Source: a virus
DNA: 26,070 bases
IMG/VR virus record: IMGVR_UViG_3300028553_000144
Location: 1 to 26,070 of that record
Strand: one strand, 5' to 3'
The notes beneath the pieces were generated by a model that worked only from the letters and a program-made list of their open reading frames with translations, made no database searches and was not told the DNA's origin. Positions 5,696 to 11,530 of this stretch are shown here, in pieces. The number at the start of each line of letters is the position of its first letter. The stretch's first letter is position 1. A program made the position numbers and the translations under genes.

Positions 5696-5708
5696 GGGCC
5701 TCGGGCCC
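5696..5708 (+). terminator. GGGCC-tcg-GGCCC hairpin
   Basis: 5-bp GC stem with a 3-base loop; its reverse complement contains GGGGCCCGA, so it is an inverted relative of the hairpins at 411, 1980 and 3305. Terminator role inferred from position. Confidence 0.4.
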
Positions 5709-5710
5709 CA

Positions 5711-5726
5711 TGTGACCAATATCACA
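5711..5726. promoter_or_regulatory. CRP/GlxR-like operator, site 5
   Basis: TGTGACCAATATCACA, an exact TGTGA-N6-TCACA. Centre 90.5 bp upstream of the -10 at 5809. Confidence 0.6.
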
Positions 5727-5785
5727 CGTGTCTTTACGAAACATTAAAAAAATGTCCGATTTATCCCATATCTAACTAGCCTGAT

Positions 5786-5814
5786 TTGCATTTGTTAGTG
5801 GCCTAGTGTATGAT
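5786..5814 (+). promoter_or_regulatory. promoter TTGCAT-N17-TATGAT with TGTTAG element
   Basis: TTGCAT (5786-5791) and TATGAT (5809-5814) are 17 bp apart; TGTTAG (5793-5798) is again exactly 10 bp before the -10. Drives DUF932. Confidence 0.6.
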
Positions 5815-5846
5815 TATATTAACAACAAACAAAAAGGAGAAAACTC

Positions 5847-6863
5847 ATGGCACATGAACTAGAAACACAAAACGGCGTTGCATCTTTTGCGTCATTTCGT
5901 GAACCTGCTTGGCATGGATTGGGTACCGTATTCACTGAGGAAAAAACCACCGCAGAAATGTTAGATCTTGCTAACCTTTCTAACTGGAATGTTCGCTTAG
6001 AGGATTTGGAAACCCCATCACACTTAACAAGCGATAAAAATTATCAGTATGTATTGCGTACCAATCCCACTGATAACACACAAACTGATATTCTTGGCGT
6101 TGTAGGTGAGCGTTATCATGTTATGCAGAATGAAGATTTATTTTCATTTGGTGATAATATCCTAGACGGCGGTGGTCGTTGGGAAACTGCTGGCTCAATC
6201 AAGGGTGGTCGTGTCGTATTCGGTGCGTTAGCACTAGAGCGTGAAACTATCCTAGACCCTAGCGGTGTTGCAGATAAGGTAAAGACTTATTTGCTCATCA
6301 ACACATCACACGATGGCTCAATCGCTATTCAAGCAAGCATTACACCCGTTCGTGTTGTGTGCGCTAACACTCTCAATCTTGCACTTAACACCACTAAGCG
6401 CAAGGGTGGCGTGAAGCAATCTTTCAAGATTCGTCACACACAAACTGCACAAGGTAAAATTCAGGTTGCACGTGAGACTCTTGGGCTTGCTCATAAGTAC
6501 ATGGACTCATTTGATCTCATGGCTAACGCTATGATTCAGGCAGAAGTATCTGCTCAACAATTCAACGATATCATTCTCGCTGCTTATCCTAAGCCAGAGA
6601 AAGATTCTAAGGGCGCAATCAAGAAATGGGAAAACAAGGTAGATGTTATTAACGACATTTACACTGGTGAGTTTAACGGAATGATCGCTGGTAATGCGTG
6701 GGGTGCGTTTAATGCACTTACTGAACGCCTTGACTGGTATCGTTCTGCAAGAGGTGGTTCTAACGAATCTATTCTTGCAAGCGCAAGCGGATTTGACCCT
6801 GTAATCAACGCAGAAAAAAATCGCTTACTAAAAGTTGTGCAGGGTGTCATGCAACTAGCATGA
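5847..6863 (+). CDS. DUF932 / TIGR03299 phage-plasmid-like protein (338 aa)
   Basis: AAAAGGAGAAA precedes ATG. The N-terminus (REPAWHGLG near 19-27), the middle (TPVRVVCANTLNLAL near 167-181) and the C-terminal SARGGSNESILASASG segment are typical of the DUF932 family found on phages and plasmids; length fits. Family function is unknown, although its gene is usually near replication or recombination genes. Arginine codons are almost all CGT/CGC here, unlike the genes after 16663. Followed by a small hairpin (6874-6897) and tRNA-Asp. Confidence 0.9.
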   Translation: MAHELETQNGVASFASFREPAWHGLGTVFTEEKTTAEMLDLANLSNWNVRLEDLETPSHLTSDKNYQYVLRTNPTDNTQTDILGVVGERYHVMQNEDLFSFGDNILDGGGRWETAGSIKGGRVVFGALALERETILDPSGVADKVKTYLLINTSHDGSIAIQASITPVRVVCANTLNLALNTTKRKGGVKQSFKIRHTQTAQGKIQVARETLGLAHKYMDSFDLMANAMIQAEVSAQQFNDIILAAYPKPEKDSKGAIKKWENKVDVINDIYTGEFNGMIAGNAWGAFNALTERLDWYRSARGGSNESILASASGFDPVINAEKNRLLKVVQGVMQLA

Positions 6864-6873
6864 TACAATAAAA

Positions 6874-6897
6874 TTGCGACTTCAGAAACGTTCGCAA
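6874..6897 (+). terminator. weak TTGCGA/TCGCAA hairpin
   Basis: 6-bp stem with a 12-base loop followed by a run of A rather than U. A weak terminator or processing hairpin after DUF932. Confidence 0.3.
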
Positions 6898-6901
6898 AAA
6901 T

Positions 6902-6926
6902 CCTGAGCATGATTTAAAACTGCTCA
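6902..6926 (+). repeat. CCTGAGCA...TGCTCA stem-loop, copy 5
   Basis: TGAGCA (6904-6909) pairs with TGCTCA (6921-6926); it ends 3 nt before tRNA-Asp, so it could guide 5' processing of the tRNA. Confidence 0.55.
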
Positions 6927-6929
6927 TTA

Positions 6930-7001
6930 GGTTCTATGGTCCAGTGGTTAGGACACGGCACTGTCACTGCCGAAGCACGAGTTCAATTCTCGTTAGAACC
7001 G
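6930..7001 (+). tRNA. tRNA-Asp(GTC)
   Basis: Complete cloverleaf: acceptor GGTTCTA/TAGAACC, D arm GTCC/GGAC with GTGG in the loop, anticodon arm CGGCA/TGCCG with loop CTGTCAC, T arm ACGAG/CTCGT with TTCAATT. Discriminator G and no encoded CCA. Same length as, and same 3' acceptor strand as, the element at 652. Its last bases overlap the stop of the HNH remnant on the other strand. Confidence 0.92.
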
Positions 7002-7169
7002 CTTTACACGATCCCATTGTTTAATATTATTGCAATTAGCACATAATGTCTGATAGCCATCTGGCAAACCTTGTTTAATTAAATGTAAATAAAAATTAGC
7101 TCCAGAGACCTTTTGTCCTCCTATTGTAGAGGCCCCGAGGCAAAATGGTACAAATTGGACATTTAAGAA
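6993..7169 (-). pseudogene. HNH endonuclease remnant (C-terminal fragment)
   Basis: On the minus strand a 58-codon frame ends with GANFYLHLIKQGLPDGYQ followed by TLCANCNNIKQW, the C-terminal signature (YQ-LCANCN-IK) of phage HNH homing endonucleases. The N-terminal zinc-binding CxxC and the catalytic DH motif are missing, and the frame has an in-frame stop upstream (7170-7172) with no start. It is therefore a decayed or truncated endonuclease inserted beside tRNA-Asp, overlapping its 3' end by 9 nt. Confidence 0.75.
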
Positions 7170-7207
7170 CTAGTATAAATATTCTCAGAAAATTGTATTA
7201 AGAGGAC

Positions 7208-7236
7208 TTGCTTTTTTTTGCAGAATCCTGTACAAT
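7208..7236 (+). promoter_or_regulatory. promoter TTGCTT-N17-TACAAT
   Basis: TTGCTT (7208-7213), 17 bp, TACAAT (7231-7236), ending 6 nt before the ATG at 7243; leaderless. Confidence 0.65.
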
Positions 7237-7242
7237 AAATAT

Positions 7243-7404
7243 ATGACTACAACATACAAACCATACACAATACACGAACTAGTAGAAGAAATCTATGAGG
7301 ACAACCTATCGCACTTTGAATTTGAGGAGAACATGGGTGGAGAACCCTGTGACTGCCACCTACATATCACTATGGAAACTATTGTAAAGTATTGGGGAGA
7401 GTAA
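7243..7404 (+). CDS. small hypothetical protein (53 aa), leaderless
   Basis: ATG at the predicted start of transcription. Acidic, with CDCHLH near the C-terminus that could hold a metal. Not recognised. Stop overlaps the next ATG; first gene of a chain of overlapping small genes that continues to 9811. Confidence 0.65.
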   Translation: MTTTYKPYTIHELVEEIYEDNLSHFEFEENMGGEPCDCHLHITMETIVKYWGE

Positions 7405-7562
7405 TGTTAGGATATACTAAAGAAGATTTAGATGAGATGACTAATGCTATTGACTCTGCTATAACTACCGTGAATCCTGACGATGACCCTTGGCTACACT
7501 CAAGATTGTACATGGCAAGTGAATTCTTACAAGGGCTTTGGGCAGAAGGGTACTTTGACTAA
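7404..7562 (+). CDS. small acidic hypothetical protein (52 aa)
   Basis: taATG overlap. Helical acidic protein (GYTKEDLDEMTNAIDSAI... ASEFLQGLWAEGYFD). Not recognised; ends overlapping the next ATG. Confidence 0.6.
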   Translation: MLGYTKEDLDEMTNAIDSAITTVNPDDDPWLHSRLYMASEFLQGLWAEGYFD

Positions 7563-7636
7563 TGAAGTCTCATCCTTTTTGTAGAATACCCATCCAAGAC
7601 CCTAACTATAAATGTGAATGTGAATGTGAGAAATAG
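7562..7636 (+). CDS. 24-aa Cys-rich peptide
   Basis: taATG overlap. C7 and a CECEC run (C18, C20, C22) near the end. It may bind metal, or simply couple translation to the next gene, which starts 1 nt after its stop. Low certainty because of its size. Confidence 0.4.
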   Translation: MKSHPFCRIPIQDPNYKCECECEK

Positions 7637-7637
7637 T

Positions 7638-7826
7638 ATGTGGACTAAGCATGAGTATATATGTACTAATTGTGATACCCTGTTTGAAATCACAACTAGT
7701 AATTCCCTGGTGATTCAGCCTAACTGTATCTGTGAACAGCCTCACATTATTAGGATAAACAGATATGATGTGACACAACTCACAGAGCCACACCTTGATA
7801 TTATTGGCGAAAGCCACTATACTTAA
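7638..7826 (+). CDS. zinc-ribbon protein (62 aa)
   Basis: ATG at 7638 preferred over an in-frame ATG at 7614 because it follows the stop of the upstream peptide. C9-x2-C12 and C30-x-C32, a CxxC/CxC zinc site in a beta-rich protein (HEYICTNCDTLFEI...). The frame contains a promoter for the next gene at its 3' end. Confidence 0.6.
   Translation: MWTKHEYICTNCDTLFEITTSNSLVIQPNCICEQPHIIRINRYDVTQLTEPHLDIIGESHYT
7795..7823 (+). promoter_or_regulatory. internal promoter TTGATA-N17-TATACT
   Basis: TTGATA (7795-7800) and TATACT (7818-7823), 17 bp apart, inside the 3' end of the previous gene, ending 7 nt before the ATG at 7831. Confidence 0.55.
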
Positions 7827-7830
7827 TACT

Positions 7831-7956
7831 ATGGACATATCAAAACTAAAGCACATAAGCGAATACGATGACCCATATTGTGACGAATTAAAGGAAATAT
7901 GGAGTCACAACGACTGCTACTGCGAAGCATGCAAAATATTTTATGGATTAAAATGA
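7831..7956 (+). CDS. Cys-rich mini-protein (41 aa)
   Basis: Near-leaderless start. C17, C29, C31, C34 (CYCEAC) suggest a zinc site. Overlaps the next gene by 4 nt (ATGA). Function unknown. Confidence 0.55.
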   Translation: MDISKLKHISEYDDPYCDELKEIWSHNDCYCEACKIFYGLK

Positions 7957-8132
7957 ACATAGACACATTACGAGAGTATATAAAAATTCACAAAATCTCC
8001 TTGGAGCAAGACGTTGAGGACGCTAACAATGATATTCCTATTAGTGATGACGAGTACTATGAGTCAGACGCTTACTATGAAGGAGCCATTGCTACCTGTG
8101 ATCACCTATTGGAGTATATAAATGAGCGCTAA
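7953..8132 (+). CDS. small acidic hypothetical protein (59 aa)
   Basis: ATG in the ATGA overlap is chosen over an upstream in-frame ATG at 7899 that would overlap the previous gene by 58 nt. Two-helix acidic protein (ISLEQDVEDANNDIPISDDE...; AIATCDHLLEYI). Not recognised. Confidence 0.6.
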   Translation: MNIDTLREYIKIHKISLEQDVEDANNDIPISDDEYYESDAYYEGAIATCDHLLEYINER

Positions 8133-8373
8133 GTATCCTTTCCTACCCGAACATTTAACTAAAGCATTAGAAGATATCTCCATACCACTAATTGATATCA
8201 TGCACGGTGAACTTAAAAATATGATGAATGAAATGCAATATAAAGAGTTTGAGGATAAGCAGTGGGGAGAGGGATATAAAGACTGCTTGACAGACCTATA
8301 CGTTATGACGTATAATTTATCTATAGACCGCCAACAAATAGAAAGAGACCACCATGCCAAATTGGGTTTATAA
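8122..8373 (+). CDS. hypothetical protein (83 aa)
   Basis: ATG overlapping the previous gene, TTGGAG upstream. Amphipathic helical protein with Met-rich middle (LKNMMNEMQYKEFEDKQWGE) and a Lys/Arg/His tail. Not recognised. Overlaps the start of the next gene by 20 nt. Confidence 0.65.
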   Translation: MSAKYPFLPEHLTKALEDISIPLIDIMHGELKNMMNEMQYKEFEDKQWGEGYKDCLTDLYVMTYNLSIDRQQIERDHHAKLGL

Positions 8374-8989
8374 CGGATTAACTGTAGAAGGATCTGAGTC
8401 ATCTGTCCTTAAGTTAAAGGAGCAGGTAGGTAAGCCTATCTCTGTGCCAATAGATGAGTGGCAGACTAATGAAGTAAGCATACAAACTAATGATAGTCCT
8501 ATCTTCTCATATTGGAACATAATTGCTCCAACTGATCTAGACACATACCCTTTGCAGAAATCAGAATCTACAAATGGCAACGATTGGTATACATGGAACA
8601 TTACTAATTGGGGAGTTAAATGGGATGCAAGTAGTGTTTACATTGGTGGAGAGCAAGTCAATGGTGAGAACTATGTAATTCAGTATAACTTTGAATCCCC
8701 TTGGGGAATTCCAGATGAGGCTCTTGCTGAACTGTCTGCTCAGTACCCTGATTTATTATTTACTTTGTCATATGAGGAAGAGACTGGTTGGGGTGGAGAG
8801 CATGAGTACCTCAAAGGTGAAAAACTTGACGGCATGGAATATAACTGGAAATGCCAAGAATGTGACCACTACCATGCAGGAGATCCTGATGAGTTATACA
8901 TGGAGGAGCATGAAGAATATGTGTGCCCTAAATGTCAGTGGCCTGTGTTAGAGTTAATGGGACTACCACCGAAAGTAGAGGTAAAATGA
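8354..8989 (+). CDS. YubB/DUF1281-like (Api92-type) protein with zinc ribbon (211 aa)
   Basis: Begins MPNWVYNGLTVEG and carries an ITNWGVKWDA segment, typical of the DUF1281/YubB family with a ferredoxin-like fold, seen on phages and plasmids. The C-terminal third adds WKCQEC...CPKC, a four-Cys zinc ribbon after an acidic linker. Biochemical role unknown. Start supported by AGAAAGAGACC upstream. Confidence 0.75.
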   Translation: MPNWVYNGLTVEGSESSVLKLKEQVGKPISVPIDEWQTNEVSIQTNDSPIFSYWNIIAPTDLDTYPLQKSESTNGNDWYTWNITNWGVKWDASSVYIGGEQVNGENYVIQYNFESPWGIPDEALAELSAQYPDLLFTLSYEEETGWGGEHEYLKGEKLDGMEYNWKCQECDHYHAGDPDELYMEEHEEYVCPKCQWPVLELMGLPPKVEVK

Positions 8990-9291
8990 AAACGGAAGAT
9001 AGAGATAAACTACACAAGTGTCTAGAGATACTGCAGACAACAAGTCTAGGCCTGCCCATGGTATGGCTATGGACATGGAATGTTATTGTAGATATACTAG
9101 ATGATGAGTCTTACCATGCAGACGTCAACCTTGATACTGTATGGAATGGTCTCTGCGAGTCTGTAGAGGCAGGCAAGGGCTTCTCTCTAGAGTATGGAGC
9201 AGAGCAACACCATGATGATGTATTAGAATGGATGTTAGAAAAAGGTTATATTTTAGACCCTGTTGATTTACTAGAAGAGGATGAAGACTAA
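8986..9291 (+). CDS. hypothetical protein (101 aa)
   Basis: ATG at 8986 in an ATGA overlap; an in-frame ATG at 8932 would intrude into the previous gene and is less likely. Helical N-terminal region with a Trp-rich segment (MVWLWTWNVIVDIL), acidic C-terminus (DPVDLLEEDED). Not recognised. Confidence 0.65.
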   Translation: MKTEDRDKLHKCLEILQTTSLGLPMVWLWTWNVIVDILDDESYHADVNLDTVWNGLCESVEAGKGFSLEYGAEQHHDDVLEWMLEKGYILDPVDLLEEDED

Positions 9292-9425
9292 TGGTAACTG
9301 ATATCTATCTTAATGGTCAACTAGATCTGGCCCAAAAACTTTTGTGGGGTGGGTCAGAGACAGAAAACATTCAAGCACATAACATCATTGCCAAACTAAT
9401 TACAGATCTAGAGGAGCAAGAATAA
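9291..9425 (+). CDS. small hypothetical protein (44 aa)
   Basis: taATG overlap with the previous gene and with the next. Helical (LAQKLLWGGSETENIQAHNI...). Supported mostly by coupling. Confidence 0.5.
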   Translation: MVTDIYLNGQLDLAQKLLWGGSETENIQAHNIIAKLITDLEEQE

Positions 9426-9811
9426 TGGGAGCAAGAATTTGCTATGTATTTAAAGATGTAGAGGCAGCAATTGGTGAGCCCACTGCACATGTTGTCCTAT
9501 ATAGCCACTGGGGTGAGACAGAATGGCAGCGGGACCTAGCAATGGCGCTGCTACATGCTAAACCTAGGTGGAGTGATGCTAGTTACTTTACTCGTATGGT
9601 TATTAGTTATTTAATTCAAGACTCCGTATTTAGTGAGACAGGGTTTGGTATTTATGCTATTAATAATCTTAACGAAGATCTAGGAGATACGACGGTAGTC
9701 ATTGATATCTCTAAAGAAACTATCATTGATAACCAGGGCAATGTATTAGACTGGCAGTTATTCATTGAAGCATACCTGCCAAAGGTTTCCGCTGAGCACG
9801 TAGCCATATAA
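9425..9811 (+). CDS. hypothetical protein (128 aa)
   Basis: taATG overlap, AGAGGAGCAAGA upstream. Mixed alpha/beta soluble protein (GARICYVFKDVEAAIGEP... ending KVSAEHVAI). Not recognised. Last gene before the terminator at 9824, so the end of the operon that begins at 7243. Confidence 0.75.
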   Translation: MGARICYVFKDVEAAIGEPTAHVVLYSHWGETEWQRDLAMALLHAKPRWSDASYFTRMVISYLIQDSVFSETGFGIYAINNLNEDLGDTTVVIDISKETIIDNQGNVLDWQLFIEAYLPKVSAEHVAI

Positions 9812-9823
9812 TCAGGCTACATT

Positions 9824-9868
9824 AGAGGAGGCGCAATTAGTGGTGGGTTGCGCCCCTCTCCTCTTTTT
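9824..9868 (+). terminator. rho-independent terminator
   Basis: AGAGGAG/CTCCTCT and GCGCAA/TTGCGC form a 13-bp stem with a 4-base bulge and a 11-base loop, followed by five T. The clearest intrinsic terminator on the plus strand. Confidence 0.85.
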
Positions 9869-9876
9869 GGTACAAT
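9848..9876 (+). promoter_or_regulatory. promoter TTGCGC-N17-TACAAT
   Basis: TTGCGC (9848-9853) lies in the 3' arm of the terminator; TACAAT (9871-9876) follows after 17 bp. Would drive the gene at 9893. Confidence 0.4.
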
Positions 9877-9892
9877 GTAGGTAAGGAGAATC

Positions 9893-10096
9893 ATGAGAAA
9901 AAAACTGGTAACGAAGGAAGAAAAGGTAGCAATACAATTATGCAATATCTTGGCAGACCTTCGCCTTGACCTTGACATGATTGGTGTTTATCTGGTACGA
10001 TTATCACCTAATGTAATTTACAATCGCTTAATCACACTAACGGACTCAGCAGAAGCAGAAAAGGAAGATCAACACCATGACTACAGAATACGCTAA
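9893..10096 (+). CDS. small basic hypothetical protein (67 aa)
   Basis: AAGGAG 7-12 nt before ATG. Lys-rich start (MRKKLVTKEEKV) then helices (LRLDLDMIGVYLVRLS). A DNA-binding accessory role is possible, not shown. Overlaps the next gene. Confidence 0.65.
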   Translation: MRKKLVTKEEKVAIQLCNILADLRLDLDMIGVYLVRLSPNVIYNRLITLTDSAEAEKEDQHHDYRIR

Positions 10097-10337
10097 GAAA
10101 ATAGAAATCCTTAATGAGGTATGGATAGAACGCATTCCAGAACTTGAAGATTTATTTGATATGTTTGATGTTGGATTTCCACTAGCCCATTGTATTTTTG
10201 AGGGGATAGTAGAATCCACTCCACTAGCACAAGAAAGTATAGAGCAAGCATTTAAAGGTTTGCTTCGTGTGGCTGGTGTAGAAGATACAGGATTCAAAAG
10301 CTCACAGAGTATTGTTTATTTAATTTTAAACCCTTAG
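10077..10337 (+). CDS. acidic hypothetical protein (86 aa), paralogue of the 22587 product
   Basis: ATG with GGAAGATCAACACC upstream. Contains ILNEVW...LEDLFDMFDVGFPLAH...ESTPLAQESIEQAF...FLGL-type ending near EDTGFKSS. The minus-strand protein at 22587 has the same order (ILGELW...DFIEYNDIGLPIAF...EPTVLARQYVYETW...EDLGWES), so the two are diverged paralogues at opposite ends of the window. Function unknown. Confidence 0.75.
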   Translation: MTTEYAKKIEILNEVWIERIPELEDLFDMFDVGFPLAHCIFEGIVESTPLAQESIEQAFKGLLRVAGVEDTGFKSSQSIVYLILNP

Positions 10338-10504
10338 CCACTGCGGTGGTGGGGCCGAGCATTCAAACCATTTCTTCAAACCTTATTACGATATGTCCAA
10401 ATTTTTCCCATTTTTTGGGATTACGAGATCTCAAAATTTTTCTCCTATTTGAGGACATTACGAAGGCTCTAAAAAACCTCCCATTTTATACTATCAAACC
10501 TTAT

Positions 10505-10532
10505 TTGTCAAACCATAAAACCATGTTATAAT
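10505..10532 (+). promoter_or_regulatory. promoter TTGTCA-N16-TATAAT
   Basis: TTGTCA (10505-10510), 16 bp, TATAAT (10527-10532), ending 6 nt before the ATG at 10539. Partly overlaps a CAAACC repeat, so repeat binding could control it. Confidence 0.65.
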
Positions 10533-10538
10533 CTTTAT

Positions 10539-10709
10539 ATGGGCAGAAACTATTTCTCAAAGCATGGAGGACCATATTTTATTAATGATGGTTTTACCAG
10601 GCATTCTGATATCAAACCTTACAAACTAGATAAAGGTTTCTTTTACTTTATAGTGTCAGGGTTTGTTATTACATTAGCTATTATAGGTATAGTTCTGTAT
10701 TCTTTATAA
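10539..10709 (+). CDS. single-pass membrane protein (56 aa), leaderless
   Basis: ATG at the predicted start site. Polar N-terminus (NYFSKHGGPYFINDGF) then one C-terminal membrane segment (about 35-55, FYFIVSGFVITLAIIGIVL). Sits inside the repeat array and carries one CAAACCTT. Function unknown. Confidence 0.6.
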   Translation: MGRNYFSKHGGPYFINDGFTRHSDIKPYKLDKGFFYFIVSGFVITLAIIGIVLYSL

Positions 10710-10754
10710 GTCCCGTCGCAAGGCCGCTAAATAATCCTATTAGACATTACGATC

Positions 10755-10785
10755 ACGCCTTTGGCGTCCCCGCTTTTTGGCGGGG
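10755..10785 (+). terminator. two tandem GC hairpins
   Basis: ACGCC-ttt-GGCGT (10755-10767) directly followed by CCCCGC-tttttg-GCGGGG (10768-10785). They follow the 10539 gene by about 45 nt and could end its transcript or structure the origin region; there is no U-tract. Confidence 0.45.
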
Positions 10786-11202
10786 GAGATAGACAAACCA
10801 CTACACAAAACCTCTCTATATAAAACATTACGATATCAAACCTTTTCTCCTGATTTTTAAATATTTATCAAACCTTTATATATATTATTGGACAAATTTG
10901 CTCATTTTGTCTATGTTTTTTATATGGTTTTTAAGCTATAAAGGTTTGGAAATAAGCATGTAAGGTTTGACAAAAGGAAGGTTTGGCGGTATAATCCAGG
11001 GGATATATAAGGTTTGGAGGTTTGGGAGCAGGCTTTAAAACGTCCTGGACATTACGACGCCATCTGTCTAAGTGCTCAATCCCCCACTTTACTCCACTTT
11101 CCTCCACGAAACCCACATCTAAAAAATATCAGTAAGATTTATTATCCTATCAAACCCTATCAAACCACCCAAATCGGACATATAAAACCTATTTAAACCA
11201 GG

Positions 11203-11208
11203 TATAAT
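11203..11208 (+). promoter_or_regulatory. TATAAT -10 box
   Basis: Perfect TATAAT ending 6 nt before the ATG at 11215; no clear -35. Leaderless start. Confidence 0.55.
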
Positions 11209-11214
11209 CACTCT

Positions 11215-11304
11215 ATGGACATCATCATTTACTGGATATACGGCATGCTAGCTTTCTCTGGAATATTGATTGCTATGGGTATCTACGAGTCTTTTAAAGA
11301 CTAG
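11215..11304 (+). CDS. single-pass membrane peptide (29 aa), leaderless
   Basis: Hydrophobic from residue 3 to 23 (IIIYWIYGMLAFSGILIAMG), short charged end. One of several tiny membrane peptides in the window; role unknown. Confidence 0.5.
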   Translation: MDIIIYWIYGMLAFSGILIAMGIYESFKD

Positions 11305-11329
11305 GTATATGCTACAGCTAGCCATATGC

Positions 11330-11335
11330 TACAAT
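11330..11335 (+). promoter_or_regulatory. TACAAT -10 box
   Basis: TACAAT 6 nt before the ATG at 11342. The TATGCTACA context is duplicated about 20 nt upstream; no clear -35. Confidence 0.5.
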
Positions 11336-11341
11336 TGATAT

Positions 11342-11530
11342 ATGATAACACTAAGCCTAATATTAATCACATGGTATGTCACTAAGGTATACTACACAAA
11401 TAGCCTTAAAATCTCAATGATTACTTCAAGCCCAGATATGATTAATATTAAATGTCATAACTGTGCTCAAACCATATACACTCATATAGACAACCTCAGA
11501 ACACCCTTTTACTGTCTGGCTTGTAAGTAA
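11342..11530 (+). CDS. membrane-anchored zinc-ribbon protein (62 aa), leaderless
   Basis: N-terminal membrane segment (residues 2-18), then C38-x2-C41 and C58-x2-C61, a zinc ribbon on one membrane face. Unusual combination for such a short protein. Stop overlaps the next ATG. Confidence 0.55.
   Translation: MITLSLILITWYVTKVYYTNSLKISMITSSPDMINIKCHNCAQTIYTHIDNLRTPFYCLACK

Larger units (their letters stand above)
10386..11057 (+). repeat. ATTACGA repeats
   Basis: ATTACGA occurs at about 10385, 10420, 10457, 10746, 10827 and 11051, all in the same direction; four copies (10455, 10744, 10825, 11049) share ACATTACGA. Interspersed with the CAAACCTT repeats. The core TTACGA also recurs near CRP-like sites 2, 3 and 5. 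Confidence 0.45.
10364..11168. repeat. CAAACCTT / AAGGTTTG repeat array, candidate replication origin
   Basis: Forward CAAACCTT at 10377, 10495, 10613, 10837, 10869 (the first three exactly 118 bp apart); variants CAAACC at 10364, 10509, 10794, 11151, 11161. Reverse AAGGTTTG at 10941, 10962, 10978, 11009, with AGGTTTG at 11018. The orientation switches across an AT-rich stretch (about 10877-10940) with GACAAA...TTTGTC. Iterons switching orientation across an AT-rich core are typical of origins and partition sites. One copy falls in the coding sequence at 10539. Confidence 0.55.
10710..11214. other. 505-base intergenic region without a supportable gene
   Basis: Holds most of the repeats above, two tandem GC hairpins at 10755-10785 and an AT-rich core. 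Open frames on either strand here are repeat-derived (Pro/Leu/Lys-rich) without starts or Shine-Dalgarno support. Confidence 0.6.

Noticed and set aside
6864-6869. TACAAT as a promoter for tRNA-Asp
   Set aside because: No -35 at any usable spacing; the start of the tRNA lies about 60 nt away.
10346-10531. 61-aa open frame in the repeat array
   Set aside because: Translated from repeats, no Shine-Dalgarno or promoter, low-complexity protein; overlaps a promoter and iterons.
10654-10675. A further TGTCAG-N10-TACATT match
   Set aside because: Lies inside the 10539 coding sequence and no gene follows it closely.
10364-11168. CRISPR-like reading of the CAAACCTT repeats
   Set aside because: Repeats are 8 bp, in both directions and irregularly spaced; no repeat-spacer structure, no cas genes.
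10931-11196. Open frames on both strands at 10931-11116 (-) and 11014-11196 (+)
   Set aside because: Repeat-derived, Pro/Leu/Lys-rich, without start signals.
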